Source: Whitmania pigra
Lineage: Eukaryota > Annelida > Clitellata > Hirudinida > Haemopidae
NCBI GenBank assembly: GCA_021613335.1
Contig: JAJTWR010000266.1
Span: forward strand, 5,371,001 to 5,435,000
Direction of reading: 5' to 3'
DNA length: 64,000 nucleotides
Shown here: positions 1 to 16,878 of the stretch, piece after piece
How positions within the stretch are numbered: the first letter of the stretch is position 1
How the letters are laid out: each line of letters begins with the position of its first letter
The notes under the pieces: model-generated
Database searches by the model: none
What the model was told of the DNA's origin: nothing
What the model saw: the letters and a program-made list of their open reading frames with translations, nothing else
Position numbers and translations under genes: made by a program

Positions 1-2
1 GC

Positions 3-3000
3 ATGATTCCTGTGCCTAAGAAAGTCGTCAGAATCTTCACTAGTTCGACTTTCACAGGTTCATTCATGTCAACATATTTTATTTCCCATATGTAATGTAT
101 TTTATTTACCATACGTAATTATTCGCATACATTTTGTTATTAGATATGACCCTAGAAAGGAACTATCTGATGGAAACGATTTACCCAAAATTAAAAGAAT
201 ATTGCATGGAAAGGTACGGATTGGATTTCCAGGTATGAAGATAGTCTTTGAACACCAGCAAAGTATGTCGATTATTTGAATGTTTCAGGTAGTGGACATG
301 AGATGGGGAGTGAGAGATGAAGCCACTGATGACCATATGACCAGCTATTTGTGTCTCAATGAAATTGACAACTGCCAACGGCTTTCATTAGGACCAAACT
401 TTGTGGTTCGTTTCATTTTTAATAAATTGGTACATATTTATAGACCAAAAACGCATTACTTAAGTTATGGACGGCACTTTAGATAATAGCTGGCTCAAAG
501 TAACATTTGTTATGAAAGGTATTTTTGGGTCAAAAGTATGGATATCGCCCAATACCGAGCATTCTTCTTGCGAGCATGATGGAGGTTCTCAAGGGAATCA
601 TGGAAGAACTTCAACTTGAAGACAGACAATTAATCGATCAATGGTACAAAAAGGACGAAAATGAAGTTCCCTCGGTTTACGTCCTCCAACCAATTAGCTC
701 CATTCTAGTTAATTTTAATAACAAAGTGAGATCCGACTCGAACATTATTACCACATAAGGAAAACTTAATTATTTTAATTAAATTTAATTTTTTTCAATA
801 TATTTAAAATCGTTATTAAAAATAAGTAATTTAATAAATAAGCAATTATTAATACTGTCAGAGAGTGCACAGACTGATGGAAAAAGATCAGTTAACGTGG
901 TGGAGCATTTTGGAAAAGTTGCAAATATTGTTAAGGACAAGTGCCAGAGAATTATATGATAGACAGCTGATTAGCAAAGAAGAAATGCATGACTTTATTA
1001 TGTCAGGTACTTTCATGTGGCTTGTGGTTGTGCACTATTTCTAAGGACAGTATTATTGACAGTATCATTTAAATCTTAATGAAAAACATGGCAAAAGTAA
1101 AATTTAGAGACCTAGCTCCCTTATATTAAATTTCAAAACCATACATCAAAATAGAATAAATTAATCAGTTACAGAACGTGAGGTGAGAAGAGGCATAATA
1201 GAATCCGAGGAAGCAACAAAGCATTGTCTTGCTTACATCAGACACATTGACAACATTAACACTTCCGAGAATGGGATCAAATTGGCTCGCAATTACATCG
1301 ATATGATTGGCAATGAAATTGATCGCGAGGCTGACAAACTGCTCATGGTTTTGAGGTAACAAACGATTCATCGTCAAAGGAGATAGCAATTATTTCTAAC
1401 AGTAAACAACTAATATGGTACGTGTAGGTCTTAGGTCCGCTAATTTGTCACGCACAAAAATATCATATAACATACATAAATCATAGAAAACATTGATCTA
1501 AAAACTGTAATGTTTAATGAACTGACTGAGCAACATGTCAATCAAGAGATGAACTGCTGCCAACGAAGTTGCCAGACTTGAACATAGTTCGATATAATGT
1601 GGAGTGGACAGATAACATTGGAATTGACACCGAAACTCATTCGGAGTATTTGGATACATTCTGCAATGTTTTCTACAGGTAAGAAGAACGCGCCAAGCCA
1701 TAAAATTAAACGAATTTTACAATTATCATTGAATTGATGAAATAATTTCTACTTTATTTCACTGCAACAAATACTAATTTTGGTTCTTTTTGCGAGGGAT
1801 GTCTGTAATTTGATTGACAAGGCAGCAGAAGACCAAATACACTATGGGGAATTTGACAAAATTTTCAATCATGTTCAGCACCATCAAATTTTGTGTTCCA
1901 CTTTGAACAGAAATTTTTGGGGTCGAGAAGAGGTGAGCGACAAACATGAATCAATGTTAAATGTATGAAGTAAGATTAGCATATCAATAAGGCTTCATAA
2001 ACTTTAATTTATTCAAATTAAAGATTTAAAATTCAGTTTAACAACTGGGCACTAACTTTGCAAATTAACTTTCTCATAATTTGTTTTTATTAGATCTTGG
2101 TGAAAATAAAAAGCTACTTGAAAGGAAAATCAGCCGAGCCCTTAATACTTTGGGGCGATGGAGGTTGCGGCAAGACGTCGATCCTGGCCAAAGCATTTAG
2201 TATGGTTAGTTAGCTGTTCAATTTTGGATGTTCTGCTGCAATATTTCTCTTAGCTAAAAATAAATATTTTGTAAATTAACAGTTGAACGTTTGGTTTGAA
2301 GAAGATTGCTTAAATTCAGAATTACAACCTTTGAAAGTTATCAGATTCCTCGGAACATCTTTAGACTCGAGTAGCACTAATTCGCTGCTTTTGAGTCTTT
2401 CTCAACAAATAAACTTCTTTTTTAACGATTCACTCGATCTCAGCCTCCCGACTGAACTGACGCTTCTTATACTTCGGTTCAAAAGCCTTCTCGGCCAGGC
2501 TACTGCCCAAAAGCCAATGTTCCTTTTTCTTGATTCTTTAGACCAATTATTCACTTCAAGCAGTTCATACAGTTTGGCTTGGTTCCCTTTCAACCTTCCC
2601 AGACACTGCAAACTTGTTGTTTCAGTACCAAATGAACAATCAGGTCTCCTGAAGAGGTTAAAAAAGTTGCTGAACGATGATACGGACAATTTTCTGGAAA
2701 TTCTACCTTTAGGTCGAGATCAGGGTATTGAGGTTGTTAGGTTGGTAGATCTAACCCAATGATTGGGCTGATCGGTTTTTAACTGGCATTTAAATAAATG
2801 TTTCAGATCGTTATTGGCTAACGTGAATCGAACACTAAATTTAAAGCAATGGAAGATAGTGGAAAAGGCGGTGGAGAACTGCAGCGAACCGCTTTTCTTG
2901 AAAATTTTAAGCGGGGTCGTTTCGAAGTGGAAATCGTATGAGGCTGGTAGCTTGGCCAACATCGCTTTCAACACTCACGATGCTATCATGAAGCTCTTTG

Positions 3001-6000
3001 AAAAAACAGAAAACAATCATGGCAAGATGCTGGTTTCTCATGCGTTCAGCTACATCACTATGTCGAAGAGAGGCGTGACTGAAGCTGAGCTGGAGGATTT
3101 GTTATCTTTGGACGAAGCCGTTCAGTTTACAGTTTTTTTTTACAAGTTTGAAGTAGAAGATTAAATATTTACAAGAGGAAAAAATATTCTTTAAGTTTAT
3201 GCTGGCCTAAAAACGTGAAATGGTTGCAGGTATTAAACGATGTATACCAGTATCATCTGCCTCCAGTCAGACGCATTCCACCTCTTCTATGGACTCGGAT
3301 AAGAAGCGATTTATCAGATTATGTGTCAGAAAGGGAGGCAGATGGTGTTAATGTCATCAATTGGAATCATACCCGATTTGGTGATGTGACTAGAGAGAGG
3401 TGATGTTACGTGGACAATTAACAAATTTCATTTACAAAATTGCATCGATTGCTAGCGTACGGAACCATTATCTCGCTAATTCAATTGAACATTTGTTAGT
3501 GATGACTAGGAAAGTTAAAGCCTGTTTTAATAAAAAAAATTAATTATTAAGATCTGTCTTAATTATTCTACCATTTCGAGTTTATTTCAAACTATTTAGG
3601 TTTATTAATTGCTATCCGCTAAATATTTCAAGATACTTCAAAAACTTGAACGTACTTTTTGAAACTCATTCTTTGATGGCCGACTACTTCATTGGTATCT
3701 GGGGAGGAGTTCCAAAGCCATTCCAATACAGCGACCTCCAGTGTCAAAGATTTGAACTTGATACGGCATTCGGTTCCTGCGATAGAAAGGTTATTGCCTT
3801 ACTGTCACATTGGAATCACACACACAAACTACCATATATGTTGTTATCAGGTTTCTGATCAGCCCCTGTACTTTATTGACAAAAGAGTAAAACAGAACAC
3901 TTCTCGAACGGGAAGCTTTAATTCCACCACAAGTGAAGGTGTTGTTCTGAGATACAACCTGAGAAAGCTTAATGAAATGCCGTACCATTTGGTCAAGAGT
4001 CGAAGATTTAATGAGCTTAACGATATGGTCCTCTTCAATTTTAAGTGGCTTTACGCCAAGTTGTCCGCAATGTCCGTTCAATCGGTTCTGGAAGACTACG
4101 AAGAGGCTTTGGCAAATGCAAAGAGTAACCATCATTCTATAAAATTGGTTATGGATTCCCTGAAACTTTCCGCCTCCGTTATTGAACATCATCCGAATAT
4201 GTTGGCACCGCAACTTATAGGAAGGCTTCTTCCTCTCTATTCTCAATATTCTCTTCTCCGGGGATTGTTGAGGCAATGCGATAGCGATGGAATTGCTTTC
4301 AATGCTTTGACCCCGTGTTACAATTGCTTCCAAACACCTGGAGGACCTTTGGAAATTTCCCTGGAAGGCCATCAATTCGCTCCATTCGGAATTTCTATCA
4401 CTTCCGACAACAAGTTTCTCGTTACCGCTTCAAACAAATTCATTGTTTGGGACTTGAGCAAAATGCAAATGGTCAGGCAGGCAAGCATTGGAACACTAGG
4501 GATCGTCATGCAAATGACTTTGACTTCAGATGATGTCAGGGCCGTTGCTTACACAAACAGTGGTCAAATTCTCGTGTATACTGTTCTCACAGGTAGAGAA
4601 ACATGAAAAATTATGGGCTTATTTTGTCCAAACTTGTAATTTGAAATCATTTAAAAATTACTTACATTTAGTTTGAAGGCAATCTCTATTGATTATGATG
4701 GCAAACTTTATAGCAAATACTCTCCTACCCAAATTGGAGAAATAAATTAAGCAAACTTGAGCGATTCCAGGCCAAGTATAATTCAGTTTGGAATTTGTAT
4801 TTAGCTGACTTTTTTATTGCCTTATGTAACCGAATAGGATGTGAAGGCACTTCTTAATCGATCCACTATTTATATAGCGCTCCTACCCGAAGGCGCTCCC
4901 TGGCGGTGCGAGCTGGGTTGAGAACACGGCACGTAACGACTGTTGCTTTCACCGCCGTTCGCAGGAAAGCAACCCTTTGAGCCAACTCGCATGCCTTCGT
5001 TGGAGTTTGCCATTACATTCAATAAAGAATGCCAGATAACAATCCGCTTCCGAAATGTTACATTGTGGATACATTTATTTTGAAGGGGAATGCAATTTAA
5101 TCGACAACTGTTATCTTGAAAACCATGAAGAATTATTTGGAATTGCGACAAATGATATTGTTTTTGTAGTTTGGTCAACCCGTTCGTGGTTTACATTCAG
5201 TTTTGATGGTGTCCTCTTATCATCTAACCTAGTTCCTCATTCAAAGGATGACGCTAATATAGTCCACATATACCTGGGAGCTAAATCGAATAGGGAACAC
5301 TTTATCGTTTGGAAATATGGATATTCTACGGGTGTCGCCTCGAACATAGAGATGTTTCTTTCCCCGACGTTTGGCATCGACAACGAAGGTTTCAGGAATT
5401 TTGCTTTTCACAGCGGTATCGTTATGACACAAGATCGCAGAAACATTTTTGCTTGCAAGGAAGAAAAGAGTTTTAAAATCTTTAGGTATAAATGACTACT
5501 TAAATTTAGAGAATTTAATTTTGATTTGTGACACTTTATCAGGTTTACGTTAGAACATGAAAGTTGGAACTGGAAGGAAGTCGAAGTGCTTAATAACGAG
5601 AGCAACGTATATTCGTTATTTCTGTCTGACGACGAAAATGTTTTGGGAGCAACTCATCTGAACAAATTCACAATTTGGTTTCTTGGGGGAGCGCGTGCAA
5701 ATTGTTCGGTGACGATGAACCTTCCCAAGGACATTCGTAATTTTCCCAGGTAATAAATAGTTTGTTAAAAGTAGCTTTAAGCCATCATTCGGAATATGAA
5801 AGATTAAATATAGTAAACTGTATGTGACCCAGGAAAGTCTGTATCAACGATGCAACGGTTTTTTGCAAGGATAATGAGTTTATGTTAACTCCAGTTAGAC
5901 AAGTTCTTTACATATGGGAGACGAGAACAGGAACATTGATCAACGTCTTGGATGCTCATTTCAGAAGAATTTTAAGAGTTAAACCAGTATTTGTCACAAC

Positions 6001-8848
6001 TAATTTTGCCATCGGAGATGGATTATATCAAGAACAACAAATGGATTCCTCGCAGCATAAGTTTATTACTGCATCGTTGGACCGATCGATAAAAGTGTGG
6101 AACCTGAAATTCATTCGCGAAAACGTCTATAGCATAGATAGCCACGAAAAACAAATTGAGAGGGTAATGGGTGATGCAAAATTGTTTTAAAATTGGTATG
6201 ATTTGTATTCACTCATCCGATTACATTATTAGATAACTTGCATTGGTTGCGATGAAAGCTGGCTGGCGGTAACTACTACTCGAAATTGTGTCGGTGTTTG
6301 GAATTTGGAAACGGGGAAAATGCTAACGACTCTCGTTGGAGCGAACGTTTCTTCAATCGTCACTCATTCCTCGGTTACGAAGGGAGGTGATTTCATTCTC
6401 AGTATCGAAGATGAGAGACTCATCGTATGGGATGGTAAAACCTTCAAAATGATAAAATCTGATTATTTAGTAGATGAAAGCACAAACGAAGAGGCGTACG
6501 AGATTGTCCAGATGTGTGTGGCTCCCGATGACAAGCACGTTAGTTTTTTAAATTTATTTACTAATAAATATTTTTGTTAATATTTTACATTAGCTATATT
6601 AATTGGAAATCCTACAAACATCTAAAGGTAATTTTGGCGAAGGCAAATTTTGGCAATAAGGACAATAAAGTAGCAATACTTGAAAAAAGAAAAATTCCAT
6701 CTCAGGAACTCGTCTTTCAAATTGTTTATAAAATTAAAACATATAAGCCATTTATTTTCACTTCCGACGGATCTTTGGTCATCATCTTAGCGGCCTATTC
6801 ACGATCGAAGCCGAAAATTGCAAACGAAATAAAAGTTTATTCTCTTGAAACTGGTGAACGTGTTGTGAGCTCCATTCCGAAGTACAGACGCATTAAAGAA
6901 TTCCAAAAGGTTTGACGGAATTAACCTTGTGCTAAATGCAATTTTAAAAACTCTTATTTGCGAACATTTTTAATGTATTATTAATATTTATTTATGGGAT
7001 AATATGATCAAGAATCATCTTAGTAGTTACTTTTATTTTCAGGTTAATATAAATGCGTAACATCTACATTTCCTGCAGTGGCGCAACTAGGGGGGGCAGG
7101 GGGGGCGCAAGCCCCCCCAGGCCTAATAGGAGAGACCCTGCTGCAATTTTTCCAAATCCGATCAGTTTTTTTTTTGGTGGGGGGGGGGGGGGTAAGGAGA
7201 TTTAACTGGTTTGAAACTTTGAGACAGAAGATAGTCAAACTCATAATAATAATAATCTGTTCTATTTTTAATTCTTTATTAATTATAATTGGTAGTTTTG
7301 ATTTAAACAGTTTCAAAAATTTTTCGACTGCGTCGGGCTTTCGTCCCTTGTCTAAACTTGAGCTCCCCCCTCAGCATTTTTCGCTGGTTATCTGATGATC
7401 AGATAATGTCGTTTTGACAACCCTGCCTTGGCTGCTCTTGATGCTTTGCAGAATGGCACAATGACTCCCGAGCTTTCGGAATTCTGTAACCTTCATGGAA
7501 AAGACGCTGAAACTGTGCAAAGACAGCTCCAATTCACATCGACAAGTTTACGTGCTGATCAGTCTGACCCCAATGCGTGTATCGAACTACAAGATCTTTT
7601 CTGTGCCACAAGCATTCAGCCCGAGTTGCATATGCTCGATGTTGCTCTTACTCAGACATTTACGTCATCAGATGCAGAAAGGGCATTTTCTAAACTTCGC
7701 CTTATTAAAAGTCATCTCGGGACGACTATGTCTGCCTGTCGTTTGCAAAGTTTATTGAGAATATCTGTGAACAAAACAACTACTGCACTTCTTCCAGTAA
7801 ATAAAATGGTGAACAGATTTTCACAGATTGATCGAAAAATTATTTTGTAACTGTAAACACATCAAAATGTAATTTAGACTACAACAACATTCAAAATTGT
7901 TTTAAACTGTTTAGGATCTTAATTTTATACATAATTTAGATTAGGTGAAATGTTTAGGATATCAATCATATCATATTACAATTTTAAACATATCATAAAC
8001 TTTTTTTTTACAGTTGCTTTAACTGGCTTGAAACTTTGAAACAGAAGATAGTCAAGCTCATTAATAAATTATTAAAGATACAAAAAAAGACTGCAGACTT
8101 ATAAATAAAAACTTATAATAATAATCAGTTCTATCTTTAATTCTTTATTAATTAAAATTAGTAGTAATGATTTGAACAGTTTCAAAAATTTTTCGACTGC
8201 GTCGGGCTTTTCTAAACTTGAGCCCCCCCCAGCATTTTTCGCTGGTTGCGCCCCTGATTTCCTGCATCTATAATGAATCTCAGACTAACGCTTTTATCAC
8301 AGATTTTTGCAATGCCAAACAAGCCAAACAGAATTGCCTTGGTGGATAGTGAAAAAGGTAATATATGGGACTGGCGCAGGAAACTCCTAGTAAGATCAGT
8401 TCTCAAATGGAGTGGACAGTGCTCCAAGGACGGCCAACTGGGATTAACAGATCCAAGCATGGGTGGACTTGATGTAATTAGCTTAAAAACCGGAACGACT
8501 ATCTACACATTAGTGCCAAGATCTGCCGAAGGTCTTCATCCTGACAATAAGTCTGACTTCACTCCAAGCAACGATCACGTCTACTTTTACCACTCAGGCA
8601 AACAATCGATCAGAGTGTTCAGATTATCTGACGGATGTAAGATTGCAGATTACAAAGTACATGCTGAGATAACGGCCAACATTGTTGTGGCTTATGATTC
8701 CAAAGCTCTTGTGATGGGTGGAATAGATGGGAGCCTAGTTGTATTGGCCATCAGTGATCCACATTTGCCCGAGCATCTAAATTTTCTTGTTGAGAAGAGG
8801 AGGATTTACTATGATGACAGAAGCAGCATTTTCTCAAACAGCTTATGA
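3..8848 (+). CDS. NWD2: NWD2-like NACHT and WD40 repeat protein, 20 exons
   Basis: Exons: 3-57, 144-232, 289-405, 519-725, 862-1006, 1169-1355, 1547-1678, 1797-1932, 2094-2204, 2283-2740, 2807-3119, 3230-3399, 3600-3789, 3851-4592, 5086-5485, 5543-5749, 5833-6163, 6233-6538, 6628-6909, 8303-8848. Every junction is GT-AG with matching phase, giving 1,707 codons plus stop, close to the roughly 1,740 aa of vertebrate NWD2. The N-terminus has the family motifs SSTFTD and VVDMRWGVRDEATDDH. A NACHT NTPase follows, with Walker A GDGGCGKT near residue 380 and Walker B-like FLFLDSLD near 475. The C-terminal 740 residues are WD40-like blades (for example FIVWDL, IKVWNL). The family is a cytoplasmic STAND-type ATPase of poorly known, partly neuronal role; function here is inferred. 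The ATG at 3 may be the start or an internal Met, because exon 1 meets the window edge. The acceptor of exon 6 could also be at 1175. Most introns are only 56-160 bp; those holding a SINE and a hAT element are longer. Confidence 0.93.
4868..4994 (-). repeat. tRNA-derived SINE, short-tail copy, NWD2 intron 14
   Basis: On the minus strand it reads as a tRNA-like head with an A-box match (TTGGCTCAAAGGG) and a B-box match (GTGTTCTCAACCC), then a GC-rich body ending in GCGCTATATAAAT. The same unit recurs at 12488, 17806, 20945, 41931 and 59455. It lies just upstream of exon 15, whose acceptor it does not disturb. Placement in an intron antisense to the gene is typical of a tolerated insertion. Confidence 0.85.
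7076..8256 (+). mobile_element. hAT-type element with 8-bp TSD in NWD2 intron 19
   Basis: A perfect 8-bp duplication ATTTCCTG flanks it (7068-7075 and 8257-8264). The ends form a terminal inverted repeat: CAGTGGCGCAACTAG at the left, and CAGGGGCGCAACCAG as reverse complement of the right. Inside, an open frame at about 7428-7850 encodes only the C-terminal hAT dimerisation region, with the hallmark DAERAFSKLRLIKSHL, as in ZMYM/DUF4371-type transposases. The catalytic core is absent, so the copy is non-autonomous. A roughly 200-bp stretch next to the left end (about 7200-7395) repeats the sequence next to the right end (about 8020-8245). Confidence 0.93.
7428..7850 (+). pseudogene. hAT transposase C-terminal remnant
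   Basis: About 140 codons, open to a TAA at 7848-7850. The C-terminal half matches the hAT dimerisation domain (ERAFSKLRLIKSHLGTTM, then RLQSLLRISVN). There is no DDE catalytic region or BED finger, and no credible start codon context, so this is what remains after internal deletion of the element at 7076-8256. It should not be annotated as a host gene. Confidence 0.85.
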
Positions 8849-8996
8849 ACAGACATATGGTTTCTTTCAAAGATCAAGCAGAACTATCATGATATAAGTT
8901 ATCATTATTATTATTTGAAATGTTATTGAGCTTAAATTAGTTAGCGTTAGTAATTAGAATTCGATTATGTGTGCAATTTAAATTTTATAAATTGAA

Positions 8997-9002
8997 TTTA
9001 TT
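8997..9002 (-). promoter_or_regulatory. AATAAA polyadenylation signal
   Basis: The canonical hexamer on the minus strand, about 45 bp beyond the stop of the 401-aa gene. Such hexamers are common by chance in AT-rich DNA, so this is supportive rather than decisive. Confidence 0.4.
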
Positions 9003-9046
9003 TTAAAGATTGCCCACTGAAAAGCTATACATTTAATATTTTGTAA

Positions 9047-10252
9047 CTATTCCAAAGTTTGTAAATTAAATTGCGTTAAAGCTCGGCGGGGTTTGGCAAT
9101 CTTACAGACGAGAGTTGAATGTCTTGATTTGTAAAACTTGTTTCCAGCGATCATTGGCTTGGGAATCCTCGACAATTCCTTCCTAATGATCTTTAACTTT
9201 ACTTCCTCGGCGTCGATCTTTTGAAGCCAAGAGAAAGGTACAAAGACTCCCTTGTCATTTTCATGGAGTGTGAATTTTGCTATGGTTAGCGAGGCACTTT
9301 TGGTCACAGGTTCTGTTTGATGGTAGATGTTGCAAGGCGATGATCTCAGGGGCCTCAGGGAGCTCTGAAAAGCCGCAGCCTCGAAATGCTTTTGGGTACG
9401 ATTCGTCAGATGTGACCTAACATCTCTGAACTTGCAGATGTGTGGTATAACTTCTCCGCTGTCTGTCGCTTTGGAAGAGAAACGTTTTGTCCTCAAATTC
9501 GGTGCATAATTATTTGTTACGTCCAGGAATGGTTGATAATATGGTTCGTGGACATCGATATTGCTTTCGTAAACACAATTTTTGTTCATTATTGTTGATT
9601 TTTGTGGAGATAAATTCACCCTTTTTTTGAAAGAAATTTTTGCAGGCATCGATTTGGTGTTATGAGCATTTTCAGAATTGGAGGTTGAGATTACTTTAAT
9701 GCTTGAACCACCTATGACTGTGGGGTTAGATTGCAATGTTCTTCTGGTTCCACATTTTTTTGGCATTTGTTCTTGGTCAAAGTGGATAGTTCTAGCGTGA
9801 CCGACGTCGCATTCTAGTGTAGTGCTTTTGAGGGCATTCAAAGACAAACTTGATATATTACTCTCTAGCATCATTGGGAAACAATGCAAGTTGGACGGCT
9901 TCACTGGGGAGCATTTAGAATTTGCTTCTGGGGACCAATATTCTATGTAGTTACTATCGTTGTTAGAGTTTGTGAAAGGTTTGTTGAATGTTGGGTTCTG
10001 GCAGCGAGTCGAATGGTTTTGATCGTAGAAGTCTTCCTCAACGAAGTACGGGTAGGAAAGCTGTACCCCAGATCTCCTCATGTTGTCAATCAATGTTATC
10101 ACACTAGTTGATTTGGATATTGTATTGGAAACTGATTCGTAAGCGTCAATCTCATTGGTTTTGTAAAGTGGGATCTCGTGAGGAAATGACTCTCTTGTGT
10201 TCTGTTCCTTTTTCATTTGGTTAGAAACACTTGTCCTTAGGAATGGCCTCAT
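9047..10252 (-). CDS. Uncharacterised single-exon protein, 401 aa
   Basis: A 401-codon uninterrupted frame on the minus strand, convergent with NWD2 whose stop lies 200 bp away. I do not recognise a family. The protein is Ser/Thr/Asn-rich and probably mostly disordered. The C-terminal 80 residues are more ordered and basic, with a VFVPFSWLQKIDAEEVKLKI segment followed by many Lys/Arg. An AATAAA polyadenylation hexamer lies about 45 bp after the stop on the same strand (8997-9002), which supports a real gene. No signal peptide or membrane segment is visible. A further open stretch on the same strand at 10503-10784 could be an upstream exon, but I found no convincing splice link. Confidence 0.6.
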   Translation of the reverse strand: MRPFLRTSVSNQMKKEQNTRESFPHEIPLYKTNEIDAYESVSNTISKSTSVITLIDNMRRSGVQLSYPYFVEEDFYDQNHSTRCQNPTFNKPFTNSNNDSNYIEYWSPEANSKCSPVKPSNLHCFPMMLESNISSLSLNALKSTTLECDVGHARTIHFDQEQMPKKCGTRRTLQSNPTVIGGSSIKVISTSNSENAHNTKSMPAKISFKKRVNLSPQKSTIMNKNCVYESNIDVHEPYYQPFLDVTNNYAPNLRTKRFSSKATDSGEVIPHICKFRDVRSHLTNRTQKHFEAAAFQSSLRPLRSSPCNIYHQTEPVTKSASLTIAKFTLHENDKGVFVPFSWLQKIDAEEVKLKIIRKELSRIPKPMIAGNKFYKSRHSTLVCKIAKPRRALTQFNLQTLE

Positions 10253-10789
10253 GTTAAAGAAGAATTATTGCAATGATTCCGAAAAAACATTAAAAAATGT
10301 TTATTCGAAAACCTCTATAGGTAGTCAATGTTAGATATTCCTCGCTTCGCTATTCTCATCGTAAGAATTTTCAACAATTCTATTTTTCGTAAATAAAATT
10401 TTCCTTTGCTAAACAATTTTGTTTTCGGATATTGTTTCCAGTTAGATTGTTATGGTTGTTATAAACAGAGCCTTATGACGTATGAAAAAAATCCTACAAT
10501 TTCTACGATGACGAACGCAATTTCATAGAGCCGACGGCGTTAATTAATGAATATTTATTTGCTTCTAAACTAAAATCAATTGATTCACAATCTGTGTCGT
10601 TGGTAAAAATTTTATTGATTACTGTACTAAATATATCAGTGCGAGAAGATGTGCTGAGTAACATATTTTTAGCAACGGAGGAAGTCACGCTCTGAAAAAT
10701 CCGTGGAAATGTGGACTCAGGTACGTATTTCATCATCTCCTGTCTGTGCACATTCCATCGTAAGCTGCAGTTAGAAAAACTCATCTGTG

Positions 10790-15567
<4,778 letters not shown>

Positions 15568-15825
15568 TTACAAGTGGTTAACGGATTGATACTTCTACAA
15601 AATATAGAAACTTTACGCTTCTCCGTGGAACAAACATTTTTCAAAATGGTTTGCGCTTGACAAGGGCGCAATTTAAGCAAGGAACTCGCAAACTAGTTAA
15701 CACACGTTATTGTAAATTTCTTGTGAGATGCAATCTATTTTTCTGGATATTTTTGACCCAATTCATACCAGACAATATCTACCTTTAGTTTCTTGTTTTA
15801 CCGAAGCGTGTAATGTGTATTTGAC

Positions 15826-16020
15826 CAGGACGTAATTTGGGGGTGGGGTTGCAGGGTAGACAAGTCTTTCCCCTGATTTTAGAGTAGACACAAAAAAAGG
15901 TTTCTCCTCACAATTTACAAGGGTTTGCTCCCCTGAATTTTGGCTAGGAGCAAAAGATGGTCGTCTTCTCAGGTTACCGAGGGTTTGCCCCCTTGGAAAA
16001 AGCTCAACTTACGTCTCTAG
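15826..16020. mobile_element. Short non-autonomous hAT element (MITE)
   Basis: Flanked by a perfect 8-bp duplication TATTTGAC (15818-15825 and 16021-16028). Terminal sequences CAGGACGTAATTT and, from the other strand, CTAGAGACGTAAGTTG form an imperfect inverted repeat. It is 195 bp with internal GGGTTTGC-type repeats. A related end occurs at 29499 on the other strand beside a hAT transposase fossil, which suggests its autonomous relative. Confidence 0.85.
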
Positions 16021-16028
16021 TATTTGAC

Positions 16029-16878
16029 GCCAGCAGGAGATATTAGGATTTGAGTGAGCAATGAGAGTTGAGAGGCGTGAGATTGCGCGAAGAGAGCGAT
16101 GGGCGATCTACCAAGCGATTTAAGCCTCAACAAGACTGAATATTGCTTGTCAACCGAATTCTTAAATACTATGGAAGTTATAGAACGAATACAACTGTAA
16201 CCATGACAAGGAAATCCAGAGACATTCCAATAACTGATCTCAATAACTTGATCTCTGAGTGCAGTGTCATAACTGGTCTTTAACCTAAACTATAAATTCC
16301 TGACCTAACTTTAAGTATTATTAGTAATAATTTATTACATTACTTCATAACCTAGTGAAAGAGCACCTTGTGACTAATTTTAATGATTATAAATTCGTAC
16401 TTATTAATTTGCCATGCAGGAAAGAAATAACAAAGAGAATTTATATTTGTCTGTATAAATATGACGTGACAAGATTAAACATGACTTGATTGTAAATTTT
16501 TAAAAAATCTTTTAAAAATGTGGCAAAAACTTCAGTCTTTTGGAAATAATTTCATTCCTCAATTCTGCCAAATCGGAAAACCAGGCCCCTACAAGAAATG
16601 AAAATAAATGAACATAACTGACATAAATTTAATTCTGGAAGAAGCATAAACATAATAACTAGAATTCACTGTCAAAACATCACTAGTCAGACAAATTAAT
16701 TTGGTCTTATGATTTTAAACAGACATCTGTCAGATGTGTGCTTTCACAAGTTGTTGTGAGCAGCCTTATTAATCATTATTAATCGCTTAATTGCTTGGAT
16801 GATGCATATCTTCAACTGCGGAGGTATAATCGCATTACACTCATTGACAAATATAATTCACTGGGTCACAAACTAAAA
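16029..16878. other. Intergenic, nothing recognised
   Basis: AT-rich spacer between the end of the RGS22-like gene and the 3' end of TMEM50. No open frame of note, repeat or clear poly(A) site was found. Confidence 0.6.

Noticed and set aside
5055..5085. ATG at 5055 as start of a separate WD40 gene
   Set aside because: NWD2 exon 14 joins in phase at 5086; the ATG lies in intron sequence after the SINE, and WD40 homology continues from the previous exon.
4870..5178. Minus-strand open frame over the SINE
   Set aside because: Driven by the GC-rich SINE body and antisense of an NWD2 exon; no coding features.
10503..10784. Minus-strand 93-codon frame as an independent gene
   Set aside because: No family match, no poly(A) signal found, and the same interval has competing plus-strand coding potential; kept only as a finding.
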